This document shows, in pieces, positions 54,100-60,974 of a stretch of 64,000 nt of DNA. The DNA lies in NCBI RefSeq assembly GCF_022352055.1, contig NZ_JAKRWM010000022.1:62001-126000 (forward strand). Reading direction: 5' to 3'. A model generated the notes under the pieces. It ran no database searches and was not told the origin of the DNA. It worked only from the letters and a program-made list of their open reading frames with translations. Position numbers and translations under genes: made by a program. Numbering within the stretch: position 1 is the first letter of the stretch; each line of letters begins with the position of its first letter. This stretch comes from Cohnella mopanensis. GTDB taxonomy: Bacteria; Bacillota; Bacilli; Paenibacillales; Paenibacillaceae.

Positions 54100-54852
54100 C
54101 TATCTATTTATACTGATTTGGACCGCATCGTTTACCCTGCTTTTCTTCGACTTGTAGGCGCCCTTCTTCAAATCCGATTTCCTGATTCTCGCTATGGTGG
54201 TTAGCACCGGTTTATCCAAGATAGCCATGACATCTTTCTCCGACCTAATCGAATCGTCGAAATATTCCCATAGCAGTATGACTCCAATGGACACTACCCA
54301 GGAAAGAACGAGCGCGATTACGAGTTTGGTCATCAACCCCGTAGATACGGGCACTGAGCTATTGACCGCATCCGCTCTGCTAAGAATGGTCACGTTGTCT
54401 ACGCTCATGATCTTAGGTATTTCTTCCTTAAACACCTCGGCGATTGAATTCACGATAAGCGCGGCTTTCTCCGGCGAGGATTGTTGAATGGAGATACTCA
54501 TAATTTGCGACTTGCTTGAAGAAGTTACTTTCACCTTCGAGATAAGCTGGTAAGTATTCAAACCAAGCTCGGAATGGTTAGTAACGACCTTCTCCATAAT
54601 CGCGGGAGTCGCGATGATTTCTTTATAAGTATCAATGATCATAAGATCAGAGTTCATTTCATTAATATCCAGCTTAGAGTTGTCCGATTGACGCGAGGAG
54701 TTCACGATAACTTTGCTATTGGCTTCGTATACGGGATCCGAATACAAATAGTGGTACGCTCCTGCCAGTCCGCAAAATACGATGGCCATCACACCGATTA
54801 ACCATAGCCTTTTCAGCAATAACCTTAAGTAAATCCTGATCTCGGGTTCCAT
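54100..54852 (-). CDS. Wzz/CapA-type chain-length regulator, copy 2
   Basis: A 250-residue inner-membrane protein with segments at about residues 14-32 and 175-197 and the conserved IDTYKEIIATPAIMEKVV region in the outer loop. The C-terminal tail is basic. It is clearly related to the product at 18611-19360, which has the same length and the same TYKELIKTP block. It partners the BY-kinase encoded 54 bp upstream. GGGAGG lies before ATG 54852. Confidence 0.92.
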   Translation of the reverse strand: MEPEIRIYLRLLLKRLWLIGVMAIVFCGLAGAYHYLYSDPVYEANSKVIVNSSRQSDNSKLDINEMNSDLMIIDTYKEIIATPAIMEKVVTNHSELGLNTYQLISKVKVTSSSKSQIMSISIQQSSPEKAALIVNSIAEVFKEEIPKIMSVDNVTILSRADAVNSSVPVSTGLMTKLVIALVLSWVVSIGVILLWEYFDDSIRSEKDVMAILDKPVLTTIARIRKSDLKKGAYKSKKSRVNDAVQISINR

Positions 54853-54906
54853 GTGAAACCTCCCTGAATGATTGGAATGCAGATTGGCGGCTTAGCGACG
54901 ATTGAT

Positions 54907-55578
54907 TCACCCTCCGTAGCCGAAACGATACTCTCTCCTCATCCCTTTCTGATCGTTCAAGACAACCCCCAGAATGCGTGCGTTCGCGTAATTGAGATAA
55001 GCCATCGCTTTCTGCGCCAGTTCCCTCTTCGTCTTGCCCGACCGGACGACGAACACGACACCATCGCATTTGGATGCCAGAATGTGCGCATCGGTCACGA
55101 TCAAAGCCGGAGGGGAATCGAGTATGATAACATCGAAGCTTGCCTTCAGTTCCTCCAGCAGCTTTACCATTCTGTCCGACTCCAGCAGCTCGGCCGGATT
55201 GGGAGGAATCGTACCGGAAGGCAGCAAGGTTAAATTATCAACGTGGGTATCGCACAAGCATTGCTCCAACTGATAATGGCCCGCGAGCAGATGCGAAAGC
55301 CCATTGCGGTTCGACTTCATAAAGTACTCGTGTTGAGTAGGTTTTCGCAGATCGCAATCCACGATTAAGACCTTCTTGCCAAGTTGAGCAAATGAAACAG
55401 CCATATTAACGACGGTTAACGATTTCCCGGTTTTTTTCTCCGTAGAGGTGACAAGTATGGTTTGTACCGGCCGGTCAATCGACGACCAATGAATATTCGT
55501 TCTCAGCGTTTTATAAGCTTCGGTGATGGGAGAATAGGGGTTCTCGAACGTAATGATTTTGCGATGATTTTCCGGCAT
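54907..55578 (-). CDS. BY-type tyrosine kinase (CpsD/EpsB family)
   Basis: A 223-residue bacterial tyrosine kinase with all motifs intact: Walker A EKKTGKS (47-53), Walker A' DCDLR (74-78), Walker B LDSPP (153-157), and a C-terminal tyrosine pair in REYRFGYGG that may be the autophosphorylation site. It acts with the Wzz partner downstream to control polymer export and length. ATG 55578 has AGGAGG 6 nt upstream. It is the first gene of the 55.6-44.9 kb operon. The paralogue at 17941-18630 is degenerate. Confidence 0.92.
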   Translation of the reverse strand: MPENHRKIITFENPYSPITEAYKTLRTNIHWSSIDRPVQTILVTSTEKKTGKSLTVVNMAVSFAQLGKKVLIVDCDLRKPTQHEYFMKSNRNGLSHLLAGHYQLEQCLCDTHVDNLTLLPSGTIPPNPAELLESDRMVKLLEELKASFDVIILDSPPALIVTDAHILASKCDGVVFVVRSGKTKRELAQKAMAYLNYANARILGVVLNDQKGMRREYRFGYGG

Positions 55579-55610
55579 CACAATCCTCCTTGCAATTCAG
55601 AATTAATCTA

Positions 55611-55639
55611 ACAATAAGATACAAATTGTAGCATGTCAA
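55611..55639 (-). promoter_or_regulatory. Promoter of the colanic-acid-like operon
   Basis: TTGACA (55639-55634) and TATTGT (55616-55611) are 17 bp apart on the minus strand, about 33 bp before the kinase start codon. The operator at 55618-55632 fills the spacer. Confidence 0.75.
55618..55632. promoter_or_regulatory. Predicted operator inside the promoter spacer
   Basis: GATACAAATTGTAGC, in the same register as at the three other operator promoters. One half-site (GTAGC) deviates by one base. Confidence 0.7.
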
Positions 55640-55668
55640 TACTTTTTGGCTTAAAAAATTCCTTTTTT

Positions 55669-55683
55669 GCTACATTTTGTTTC
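55669..55683. promoter_or_regulatory. Predicted second operator, upstream of the promoter
   Basis: GCTACATTTTGTTTC. The core ACATTTTGT is intact. It lies upstream of the -35 box, unlike the second sites at the other promoters, and resembles the site before the XRE gene at 59487. Confidence 0.5.
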
Positions 55684-55720
55684 AAAACAAAAGAACCCTG
55701 CAGCAGTTGCCGCAAGGTCC
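55682..55720 (-). terminator. Terminator of the ABC transporter operon
   Basis: On the minus strand GGACCTTGCGGCA (55720-55708) pairs with TGCTGCAGGGTTC (55705-55693) with three G-U pairs, and is followed by TTTTGTTTTG. This is a typical Rho-independent terminator, 56 bp past the permease stop codon. Confidence 0.8.
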
Positions 55721-55775
55721 TTCAGTGTTAACGCTTACTATTTCATTCTAATGATTTGTTCGGTCACAAATAGGG

Positions 55776-56576
55776 TTAAGCCGCCACATCCCGTTTCCGG
55801 AACACCGTCCAAGACACAAGATTAAAGATAACGAAATAGACAGCTAAGACGGAGAGCGAGAAGCCTAACGTCGTCGGATGATTCGGAATTGGCCCTGACC
55901 CTCCGCCAATGTAGGGGCTGAGATCCAAATGCATGAATAACACATACTTGACCCATGCCTTGTTCGCTAACGCGAATAGCCCTGTGATGAGATTTCCCGC
56001 GAATAAGAGGGCAAGGGACAAGCCGATCGCAAGCCCACTGCTTCGGAAAGCGGAAGACATCATAAACCCGAACGTAACGATGAGGATCAAAGTAACGAAT
56101 TTCAACAAGTAGACTTGGATGATGTAATTCCAATCCGATATTCCAGATAATAACCCATCAGATAGTTCCGTAGTGCTCGTAGAATTGAACAAAGCCATGT
56201 TCACGAGCAGCGTAACGATAAAGGCGACGATCGTAAACCCAATCCCGAACAGAATGGTCGCGATATACTTGGATAATAGAATCGTCGATCGGCTCCATGG
56301 GCGGATCAACAGTAACTTAATGGTACCTTGGGAGAATTCGCCTGCTACCGAATCCGAAGCAACGACTACCGTGAATACCGTGATTAGCATGAACAGGAAG
56401 TAGCTTTCCAACGACATCATGACCCAACTTGAAGTGTCGTCCCCGCCACCGGCCAATAACACGATAAGGGATACGAGTATCGGAATGACTACGATAAGCC
56501 CCAGCATAATCCAAGTCCGGATTCTACGGTAAATTTTCATATTCTCGTTCAGTATGAGATTCATAAAATTAGCCAA
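55776..56576 (-). CDS. ABC-2-type transporter permease
   Basis: About 266 residues with six predicted membrane segments, GEFSQGTIKLLLIRPWSRSTIL in the second cytoplasmic region (the typical ABC-2 sequence) and GLAIGLSLALLFAGNLITG. It pairs with the ATP-binding protein encoded just upstream. The start is uncertain. TTG 56576 is 8 nt after GGGGAG, giving an 8-bp overlap with the ATPase gene; GTG 56585 and ATG 56564 are alternatives. The substrate is not known. This type often exports lantibiotics or bacitracin-like compounds, or releases multidrug stress. Confidence 0.88.
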   Translation of the reverse strand: MANFMNLILNENMKIYRRIRTWIMLGLIVVIPILVSLIVLLAGGGDDTSSWVMMSLESYFLFMLITVFTVVVASDSVAGEFSQGTIKLLLIRPWSRSTILLSKYIATILFGIGFTIVAFIVTLLVNMALFNSTSTTELSDGLLSGISDWNYIIQVYLLKFVTLILIVTFGFMMSSAFRSSGLAIGLSLALLFAGNLITGLFALANKAWVKYVLFMHLDLSPYIGGGSGPIPNHPTTLGFSLSVLAVYFVIFNLVSWTVFRKRDVAA

Positions 56577-57492
56577 TCGTTTCACTCCCCGTCATCTCGA
56601 GGAATTGGTCTTCCAACGACTTCGTCTTCACACGAATTCCGTAGATATTTATTCCCGCTTCCACTAAGCGGCGGTTGATGGCAGCGATACCCGTCCGATC
56701 GGACGATAACACCAACATGCCATCAACAATTTTCCCAGCCCCTTGGCCTTCCAGAATGCCAAGCGCCGCGTCGGGATGATCCACATCGAAATGGACCTCC
56801 TCCTGCGTAACCTGTCCGTCTGCAGCCTGACCTTTAATAGATCGGACATCGATAATCTGGCCCTTCTGCAAGATAGCCACACGATCGCACATGAGCTCCA
56901 TCTCGGACAATAAATGAGACGAGACGAGTACAGCCGTGCCTTGATCTTGAGCCAATCTACGCAAATAATCCCTTAACTCGCGAATACCCGCGGGGTCCAA
57001 GCCATTCGTCGGCTCATCGAGCACGAGAAGCTTAGGCTTATGCATGATCGCTTGCGCGACGCCCAAGCGTTGCCGCATCCCTAGTGAATATTTCTTAACC
57101 TTGTCATGAATACGCCCCTGAAGACCGACTAGGTTAATGACCTCTTGAATTCTTTCCTTCGTTATCGACGAATTCATACGAGCATAATGAACCAGATTCT
57201 GGTATCCGGTCAAATACTTGTACATCTCCGGATTTTCCACGATTGCACCGACTTGATTGATCGCGTCGCTAAATTCGGTGCGGACGCTATGGTCGCCTAC
57301 ATGAATATCTCCTGCAGTCATTCCCATTAATCCGACGATCATTCTTATCGTTGTCGTCTTACCTGAGCCGTTAGGACCAAGAAATCCGAATACTTCTCCC
57401 GGGTGCACCTCAAAGGACACGCGGTCGATAATCGTTCGTTTACCAATGACCTTGGTCACGTTCTGCAAACGAACGACGGGAGCATGTGACAT
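56569..57492 (-). CDS. ABC transporter ATP-binding protein
   Basis: A 307-residue ATPase: Walker A GPNGSGKTT (residues 39-47), Q-loop region, signature YSLGMRQRLG (unusually LGMRQ rather than LSGGQ, common in BcrA-type proteins), Walker B LLVLDEPTNGLD and the switch H in SSHLLSEME. The C-terminal 90 residues form a BcrA-like extension. GGAGG lies 7 nt before ATG 57492, and an extended -10 promoter is just upstream. No two-component system lies beside it. Confidence 0.94.
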   Translation of the reverse strand: MSHAPVVRLQNVTKVIGKRTIIDRVSFEVHPGEVFGFLGPNGSGKTTTIRMIVGLMGMTAGDIHVGDHSVRTEFSDAINQVGAIVENPEMYKYLTGYQNLVHYARMNSSITKERIQEVINLVGLQGRIHDKVKKYSLGMRQRLGVAQAIMHKPKLLVLDEPTNGLDPAGIRELRDYLRRLAQDQGTAVLVSSHLLSEMELMCDRVAILQKGQIIDVRSIKGQAADGQVTQEEVHFDVDHPDAALGILEGQGAGKIVDGMLVLSSDRTGIAAINRRLVEAGINIYGIRVKTKSLEDQFLEMTGSETIG

Positions 57493-57527
57493 GAGCTAAC
57501 CTCCGACATTAGGATATATACCCAACA

Positions 57528-57536
57528 ATTATACCA
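57528..57536 (-). promoter_or_regulatory. Extended -10 promoter of the ABC operon
   Basis: On the minus strand TGG-TATAAT at 57536-57528, 36 bp before the ATPase start codon. No clear -35 box was found. It has the same TGGTATAAT form as the cls promoter. Confidence 0.5.
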
Positions 57537-57586
57537 ATTGTAGGAAGGCGTACGCCATGTTTATATAAATTTAATCTATCGATGAC

Positions 57587-57736
57587 CTAGATGGCTCTGG
57601 ACAAATGCTCGCACTGTACACAGCAGCCAAGAGGGTAGAGCACGCGATAATAACCGGTGCGGAACAGGATTCCCGCCTGCTCCATCGTTTTGAGTTGGTT
57701 GCATTTCACGCAAAAGAATAGTACGGATTGTTCCAT
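57587..57736 (-). CDS. 49-residue zinc-ribbon-like protein
   Basis: A small gene. The protein has two CxxC pairs, CVKC (residues 9-12) and CCVQC (37-41), about 25 residues apart, as in small zinc ribbons. The ribosome site is strong (AAGGAGG, 7 nt before ATG 57736), and it lies 35 bp after the LCP gene, so it is very likely translated as the third gene of the PilZ-LCP operon. The role is unknown; small zinc ribbons can bind RNA, DNA or proteins. Confidence 0.72.
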   Translation of the reverse strand: MEQSVLFFCVKCNQLKTMEQAGILFRTGYYRVLYPLGCCVQCEHLSRAI

Positions 57737-57771
57737 CTCATATCCTCCTTCAGATTATCAGTATCGTATCC

Positions 57772-58842
57772 TCACGAATCCCGCAGGTGTTCAAGCAACC
57801 GTTGCCGAACATTCTGACGATCTTCCGGCTTTACCGTATAGTAGTAAATTCCGTCTATTCTCTCCCCGGTGCCGTTTAAGATTAATGTATCTACCTTATG
57901 AATGGCTGGACGATAGGTTTTAGCCAAAGCTAACATATCTTGCGAGGACAAATTCGTCTTCACGTTATTGGACAGATGAGACAGCAGCTTAGGCAGCTTT
58001 AGGATTGAGCTAACGTTCGTTACCCGTTCGACAGCATTGCCGAGAACGTCGCGCTGTCTTTGCGTTCTGCCGAAATCTCCTTGCGGATCTTCCTTGCGCA
58101 TCCGAATATAGGATAAAGCATGGTCGCCGTCCAGATGCTGCGAGCCTTCCGGAAAATGATAATTCGAGGTAAACTCACGTTTATTTACCACATCGACTCC
58201 GCCAAGCGTATCGACGATCTTCACAAAACCTTCCATGTTCGTTTTCATATAATAAGAGATCGGCACTCCGAACAATTGCTCAACCGCCTGCACGGATAAG
58301 GAAGTTCCTCCGAATGCATACGCATGATTGATTTTGTCGTACTTGTCCATATGGGGGATGAGCACCCTCGTATCTCGCGGAATCGAGATCGCGACCGCCG
58401 ACTCGCTCTTCGGCTGAATCGTTAACAGGATCATCGTATCGCTACGACCACGATCCCCTACTCTCTCATCGACCCCGAGCAACAATAGGCTGAAAGGATC
58501 TTCTCGCTGCAAGTCGGGGTGACGTATCCGATCTGCTTCGCCAGCATCAAGCACATCCATTTCCTCTGATGCAGCAGTCTGACCCAAAGTGGAAACCGCC
58601 GAAGACAACATATTCTTATAAGGAGCCGCTTGGGCTACAATTCGATCCGCGTTCCCAACTTGCTGCGTCGGTTCCGCCTCGAACACCGGCTCTTCCCACT
58701 TCGTGGAAGGAAGCGGCTCGTAGATGGCATCCATCGTTTGGCGCATCGAGTACCATAAGTATCCGCCACCTAGAATGGCTAGAGTTATAAGAGACAATAG
58801 CGTATAAATAATGATTCGAACGACCTTGACCCGTTTCATCAT
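57772..58842 (-). CDS. LytR-CpsA-Psr (LCP) family glycopolymer ligase
   Basis: A 356-residue protein with an N-terminal membrane anchor (residues 9-29) and an outer LCP domain. LLLLGVDERVGDRGRSDTMILLTI, ISIPRDTRV (Arg-Asp site) and IRMRKEDPQGDFGRTQRQRDVL form the pyrophosphate/lipid-binding site. LCP proteins attach teichoic acids or capsular polymers from undecaprenyl pyrophosphate to peptidoglycan. It is the second gene of a PilZ-LCP-zinc ribbon operon under the same operator as the polysaccharide operons, so it probably anchors their product. AAGGGG precedes ATG 58842. Confidence 0.93.
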   Translation of the reverse strand: MMKRVKVVRIIIYTLLSLITLAILGGGYLWYSMRQTMDAIYEPLPSTKWEEPVFEAEPTQQVGNADRIVAQAAPYKNMLSSAVSTLGQTAASEEMDVLDAGEADRIRHPDLQREDPFSLLLLGVDERVGDRGRSDTMILLTIQPKSESAVAISIPRDTRVLIPHMDKYDKINHAYAFGGTSLSVQAVEQLFGVPISYYMKTNMEGFVKIVDTLGGVDVVNKREFTSNYHFPEGSQHLDGDHALSYIRMRKEDPQGDFGRTQRQRDVLGNAVERVTNVSSILKLPKLLSHLSNNVKTNLSSQDMLALAKTYRPAIHKVDTLILNGTGERIDGIYYYTVKPEDRQNVRQRLLEHLRDS

Positions 58843-58860
58843 AAGGTGCCCCTTCCAGCT

Positions 58861-59319
58861 CTAAGAAGTAACATCGAATTTCTTGAATAGTCCATCGGAT
58901 TTTCGTTCCGAGATTTTGTTATATAAGGTATGAATGTGCGGACTCGATATGAGCACCATTCGCATATATTCGTTTAAGCGATATTGGAACGCATGCCTTT
59001 CCAGTCCGGACATAACCCACCTTACCCCGTAACGGGCCAAGCCTTCTTCGTTGTCTGTATGGAGAATGACCGCCCTGGCCTTAACCGTATAGTGACCAAG
59101 TTGAAGCTTAAGTAGCCACTCTACGTCATCGCGCACGGGGAGGATTAAATTCGTTGTGAATTGGCAGCCTCCAACGCTAATATTATTTAGCAACACTCTC
59201 TGGATTCTACTTCTTAACTCTCTCTCCTTGACTTGGCTTAGAGATAAATCCGCGAACAATGGCACTGTTAATTGAAAGCGAATATGTTCACGCCGGTTCT
59301 CCGTTCGTTCTCCGTCCAT
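58861..59319 (-). CDS. PilZ-domain protein (c-di-GMP receptor)
   Basis: A 152-residue PilZ protein. The two ligand motifs are present: RxxxR at R10-R14 (REHIR) and NxSxxG at N46-G51 (NISVGG), with the expected beta-barrel between and after them. Such proteins bind cyclic di-GMP and switch exopolysaccharide production or motility. Encoded with an LCP ligase and sharing an operator with the glycan operons, it probably links c-di-GMP to polysaccharide output. ATG 59319 is preferred (GGTG nearby); the longer reading begins with TTG 59343 and overlaps the second operator. Confidence 0.85.
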   Translation of the reverse strand: MDGERTENRREHIRFQLTVPLFADLSLSQVKERELRSRIQRVLLNNISVGGCQFTTNLILPVRDDVEWLLKLQLGHYTVKARAVILHTDNEEGLARYGVRWVMSGLERHAFQYRLNEYMRMVLISSPHIHTLYNKISERKSDGLFKKFDVTS

Positions 59320-59345
59320 ACCATCACCAAACCCTATGCGCAATT

Positions 59346-59360
59346 GATACGAAACGTATC
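59346..59360. promoter_or_regulatory. Predicted operator, second site of the PilZ promoter
   Basis: GATACGAAACGTATC, with fully symmetric half-sites GATAC and GTATC. It is 37 bp centre to centre from the first site and lies just past the expected transcription start. Confidence 0.65.
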
Positions 59361-59375
59361 TTTACTTTCGAGTCT

Positions 59376-59404
59376 AATGTACGATACATTTTGTAACATG
59401 TCAA
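59376..59404 (-). promoter_or_regulatory. Promoter of the PilZ-LCP-zinc ribbon operon
   Basis: TTGACA (59404-59399) and TACATT (59381-59376) are 17 bp apart on the minus strand. The operator at 59383-59397 fills the spacer. Confidence 0.75.
59383..59397. promoter_or_regulatory. Predicted operator inside the PilZ promoter spacer
   Basis: GATACATTTTGTAAC, identical to the site at 19416-19430 and in the same register. Confidence 0.75.
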
Positions 59405-59443
59405 GGAGCAACTTGCTTTATCGGGCATTAATTTAACGTTTAT

Positions 59444-59472
59444 TTCATTCTCAAAGTGGAAATACCTATATT
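59444..59472 (+). promoter_or_regulatory. Possible promoter of the XRE regulator gene
   Basis: TTCATT (59444-59449) and TATATT (59467-59472) are 17 bp apart, about 97 bp before the start codon. The operator-like site at 59487 would lie just after the transcription start. Confidence 0.4.
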
Positions 59473-59486
59473 ATCAATAATTTATT

Positions 59487-59501
59487 GCGACATTTTGTTT
59501 C
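59487..59501. promoter_or_regulatory. Degenerate operator upstream of the XRE regulator gene
   Basis: GCGACATTTTGTTTC: the core ACATTTTGT is intact and the half-sites are degenerate, as at 55669. Autoregulation is suggested. Confidence 0.5.
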
Positions 59502-59568
59502 AAATAATGCAAAACCTGACCATCCATATTATGATGAAATTGTTGAACATCCAGGGAGGAGGAATCTG

Positions 59569-59940
59569 ATGAATATCGGCAGTCGTCTCGCTTTTCTACG
59601 AGACCAACGCGGTTTAACTCAAGAAGAGCTTGCCTCATCTCTTGGAATTTCACGCGCGGCATTATCCCACTACGAGAAAAACCGCAGAGAGCCCGATACG
59701 GAAACTTTGGGAAAGGTTGCTGACTTATTCCAGGTTTCAATAGATTATCTTGTCGGTAGAACGTCACAATCCAACGTCACCCTCGATCCCGAGGTTCGTC
59801 AGTTTTCCGACGAATTAGAGCTTGCGGATGAGCAATTGTTGGACAACTACGCATTAACGATCGACGGTCGTAAGTTGACTGCAGAGGAAGCCCGCAGATT
59901 TATCGCTTTTGTCCGTGCGGAACGGAACATGAACCACTAA
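59569..59940 (+). CDS. XRE-family transcriptional regulator, candidate master regulator of the glycan operons
   Basis: A 123-residue protein. The N-terminal lambda-repressor/SinR-like helix-turn-helix domain has the recognition region TQEELASSLGISRAALSHYE at residues 17-36. A linker and a helical C-terminal domain (DEQLLDNYALTIDG, then LTAEEARRFIAFVR) probably give dimerisation. ATG 59569 has AGGGAGGAGG upstream; the longer frame lacks one. It is divergent from the PilZ operon, has an operator-like site upstream, and is the only DNA-binding regulator next to the shared-operator promoters. Control of them is inferred, by analogy with SinR. Confidence 0.88.
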   Translation: MNIGSRLAFLRDQRGLTQEELASSLGISRAALSHYEKNRREPDTETLGKVADLFQVSIDYLVGRTSQSNVTLDPEVRQFSDELELADEQLLDNYALTIDGRKLTAEEARRFIAFVRAERNMNH

Positions 59941-59956
59941 TGCTTTCCATAACAAA

Positions 59957-60012
59957 TAAAACCTCACGGGAAGGATGCGAAGCGCATCCGGATTCCTGCT
60001 GAGGTTTTTGTT
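59957..60012 (+). terminator. Terminator of the XRE gene
   Basis: AACCTCA (59960-59966) pairs with TGAGGTT (60000-60006), with an inner GGATGCG/CGCATCC stem, and is followed by a TTTT run at 60005-60009. It is a Rho-independent terminator and may also serve the minus strand. Confidence 0.75.
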
Positions 60013-60038
60013 CTATTAAGTGTATGTATGCAATAAGG

Positions 60039-60176
60039 TTAGTTCTGATTAACCGGGTTTTTGTATTCTTCCGGCCATTTCTCTTCCTGAACACCGAGTT
60101 GCTCCAGAATTTTGCGGATGTCAATTTCCAACGGTTGATTGCTTTTCTTATTACCGCTAAGCATATCCCTATCCAT
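60039..60176 (-). CDS. Putative 45-residue acidic small protein convergent with the XRE gene
   Basis: A short open frame from ATG 60176 to TAA 60039. The predicted protein is charged and has a likely helix (LEIDIRKILEQLG) followed by VQEEKWPEEYKNP. GGGAG lies about 5 nt upstream of ATG 60176; ATG 60164 is an alternative. It matches no family I can name. Small acidic partners such as SinI are encoded beside SinR-type regulators in other Firmicutes, so an anti-repressor role is an idea to test. The remaining 220 bp to the LytTR gene (60177-60396) hold only the hairpin at 60368. Confidence 0.45.
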   Translation of the reverse strand: MDRDMLSGNKKSNQPLEIDIRKILEQLGVQEEKWPEEYKNPVNQN

Positions 60177-60367
60177 CTCCGCTCCCAAACCCTCTCTTTA
60201 ATTCAGGTAATGAACACTAAAGCTAGTATAGGTTATAGGTCTTGCGGAGGGTGTCGAGCGATGGGGCGAATCCTTATAAATATATCGGAACTTTTGTCGA
60301 ACAGTCTCCGATTGGGACGAATAGGTAAATTGTACCTAAATTTTACAACGATGATTATATAGACACG

Positions 60368-60400
60368 AATGAACCAGCCTCGTATACGAGACTAGTTCAT
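60368..60400 (-). terminator. Hairpin at the end of the LytTR gene
   Basis: On the minus strand TGAACTAGTCTCG pairs with CGAGGCTGGTTCA around a TATA loop. It overlaps the LytTR stop codon. There is no clear U tract, so it may be a weak terminator or an RNA-stabilising hairpin. Confidence 0.4.
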
Positions 60401-60762
60401 TTGAGATTGCGTTCAATCCAAGAAAGAATCGTATCTTTAAGCTTACCGATATTCATGAAGGCAACTATAGCGCTTGGGCTATTCGGTCCCGCATCATCCT
60501 CGAAAAAAACCATGCCACGCTTTTCGTCGAATACTTTGACTTTCTTCATATTCACAAGATTCGTGCGGTCTAGTTTCTGAAAATTGATATTATCGGTATG
60601 CTTGGCATACATGCTTAACGATGGAACGAGCGGAAAAAACCTACCCTCGGGTGTATGAAAGACAACCGCTCCATCTTCTGTCTGGATATATAACACATCT
60701 GCCATATCCATCATGATGACTTCACCATCGTTGTTCCGGTCCCTAGTGACAGGTTGAATCAT
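60397..60762 (-). CDS. Stand-alone LytTR-domain DNA-binding protein
   Basis: A 121-residue protein matching the LytTR fold: ADVLYIQTEDGAVVFHTPEGRFF (first beta strands), DRTNLVNMKKVKVFDEKRGMVFFEDD (later strands). LytTR proteins such as AgrA bind repeated 9-bp elements and activate transcription. No receiver domain is present, so it cannot be phosphorylated in the usual way. GGAG lies 8 nt before ATG 60762. It follows agrD by 86 bp but a terminator stands between them. It is probably the output of the neighbouring peptide-signal genes. Confidence 0.78.
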   Translation of the reverse strand: MIQPVTRDRNNDGEVIMMDMADVLYIQTEDGAVVFHTPEGRFFPLVPSLSMYAKHTDNINFQKLDRTNLVNMKKVKVFDEKRGMVFFEDDAGPNSPSAIVAFMNIGKLKDTILSWIERNLK

Positions 60763-60789
60763 GAATTCCACTCCATGTAAGATTACCCT

Positions 60790-60827
60790 TGCTAAAAGCG
60801 ACTGCCGGATGTTTTATGATCCGGCAG
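60790..60827 (-). terminator. Terminator or attenuator between agrD and the LytTR gene
   Basis: On the minus strand CTGCCGGAT (60827-60819) pairs with ATCCGGCAG (60810-60802), followed by TCGCTTTTAGC. The LytTR start codon is only about 28 bp past it, so LytTR expression would depend on read-through or on a promoter hidden in this stretch. Confidence 0.7.
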
Positions 60828-60848
60828 CCTTCTTCTCTCAAACACTCA

Positions 60849-60974
60849 TTACTTCAGTAGTTCGGCTGGCAATTTAGGTCTGTGCCCAACTGCTCCAGCG
60901 CAAGCAGTAGTTACGAAGATGATTGCTGCCATTCCAAGTGCTGTAGCTAATAAACTTACTAGCTTCTTATTCAT
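60849..60974 (-). CDS. agrD: AgrD-like autoinducer pre-peptide
   Basis: A 41-residue protein with the AgrD layout: an amphipathic/hydrophobic N-terminal leader (MNKKLVSLLATALG..), a central Cys in TTACAGAVGHRP, and the acidic/proline C-terminal PKLPAELLK recognised by AgrB in Paenibacillus-type cyclic lactone peptides. The Cys is probably the ring-forming residue. GGAGGTG lies upstream of ATG 60974, and the gene overlaps agrB by 8 bp. Confidence 0.88.
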   Translation of the reverse strand: MNKKLVSLLATALGMAAIIFVTTACAGAVGHRPKLPAELLK

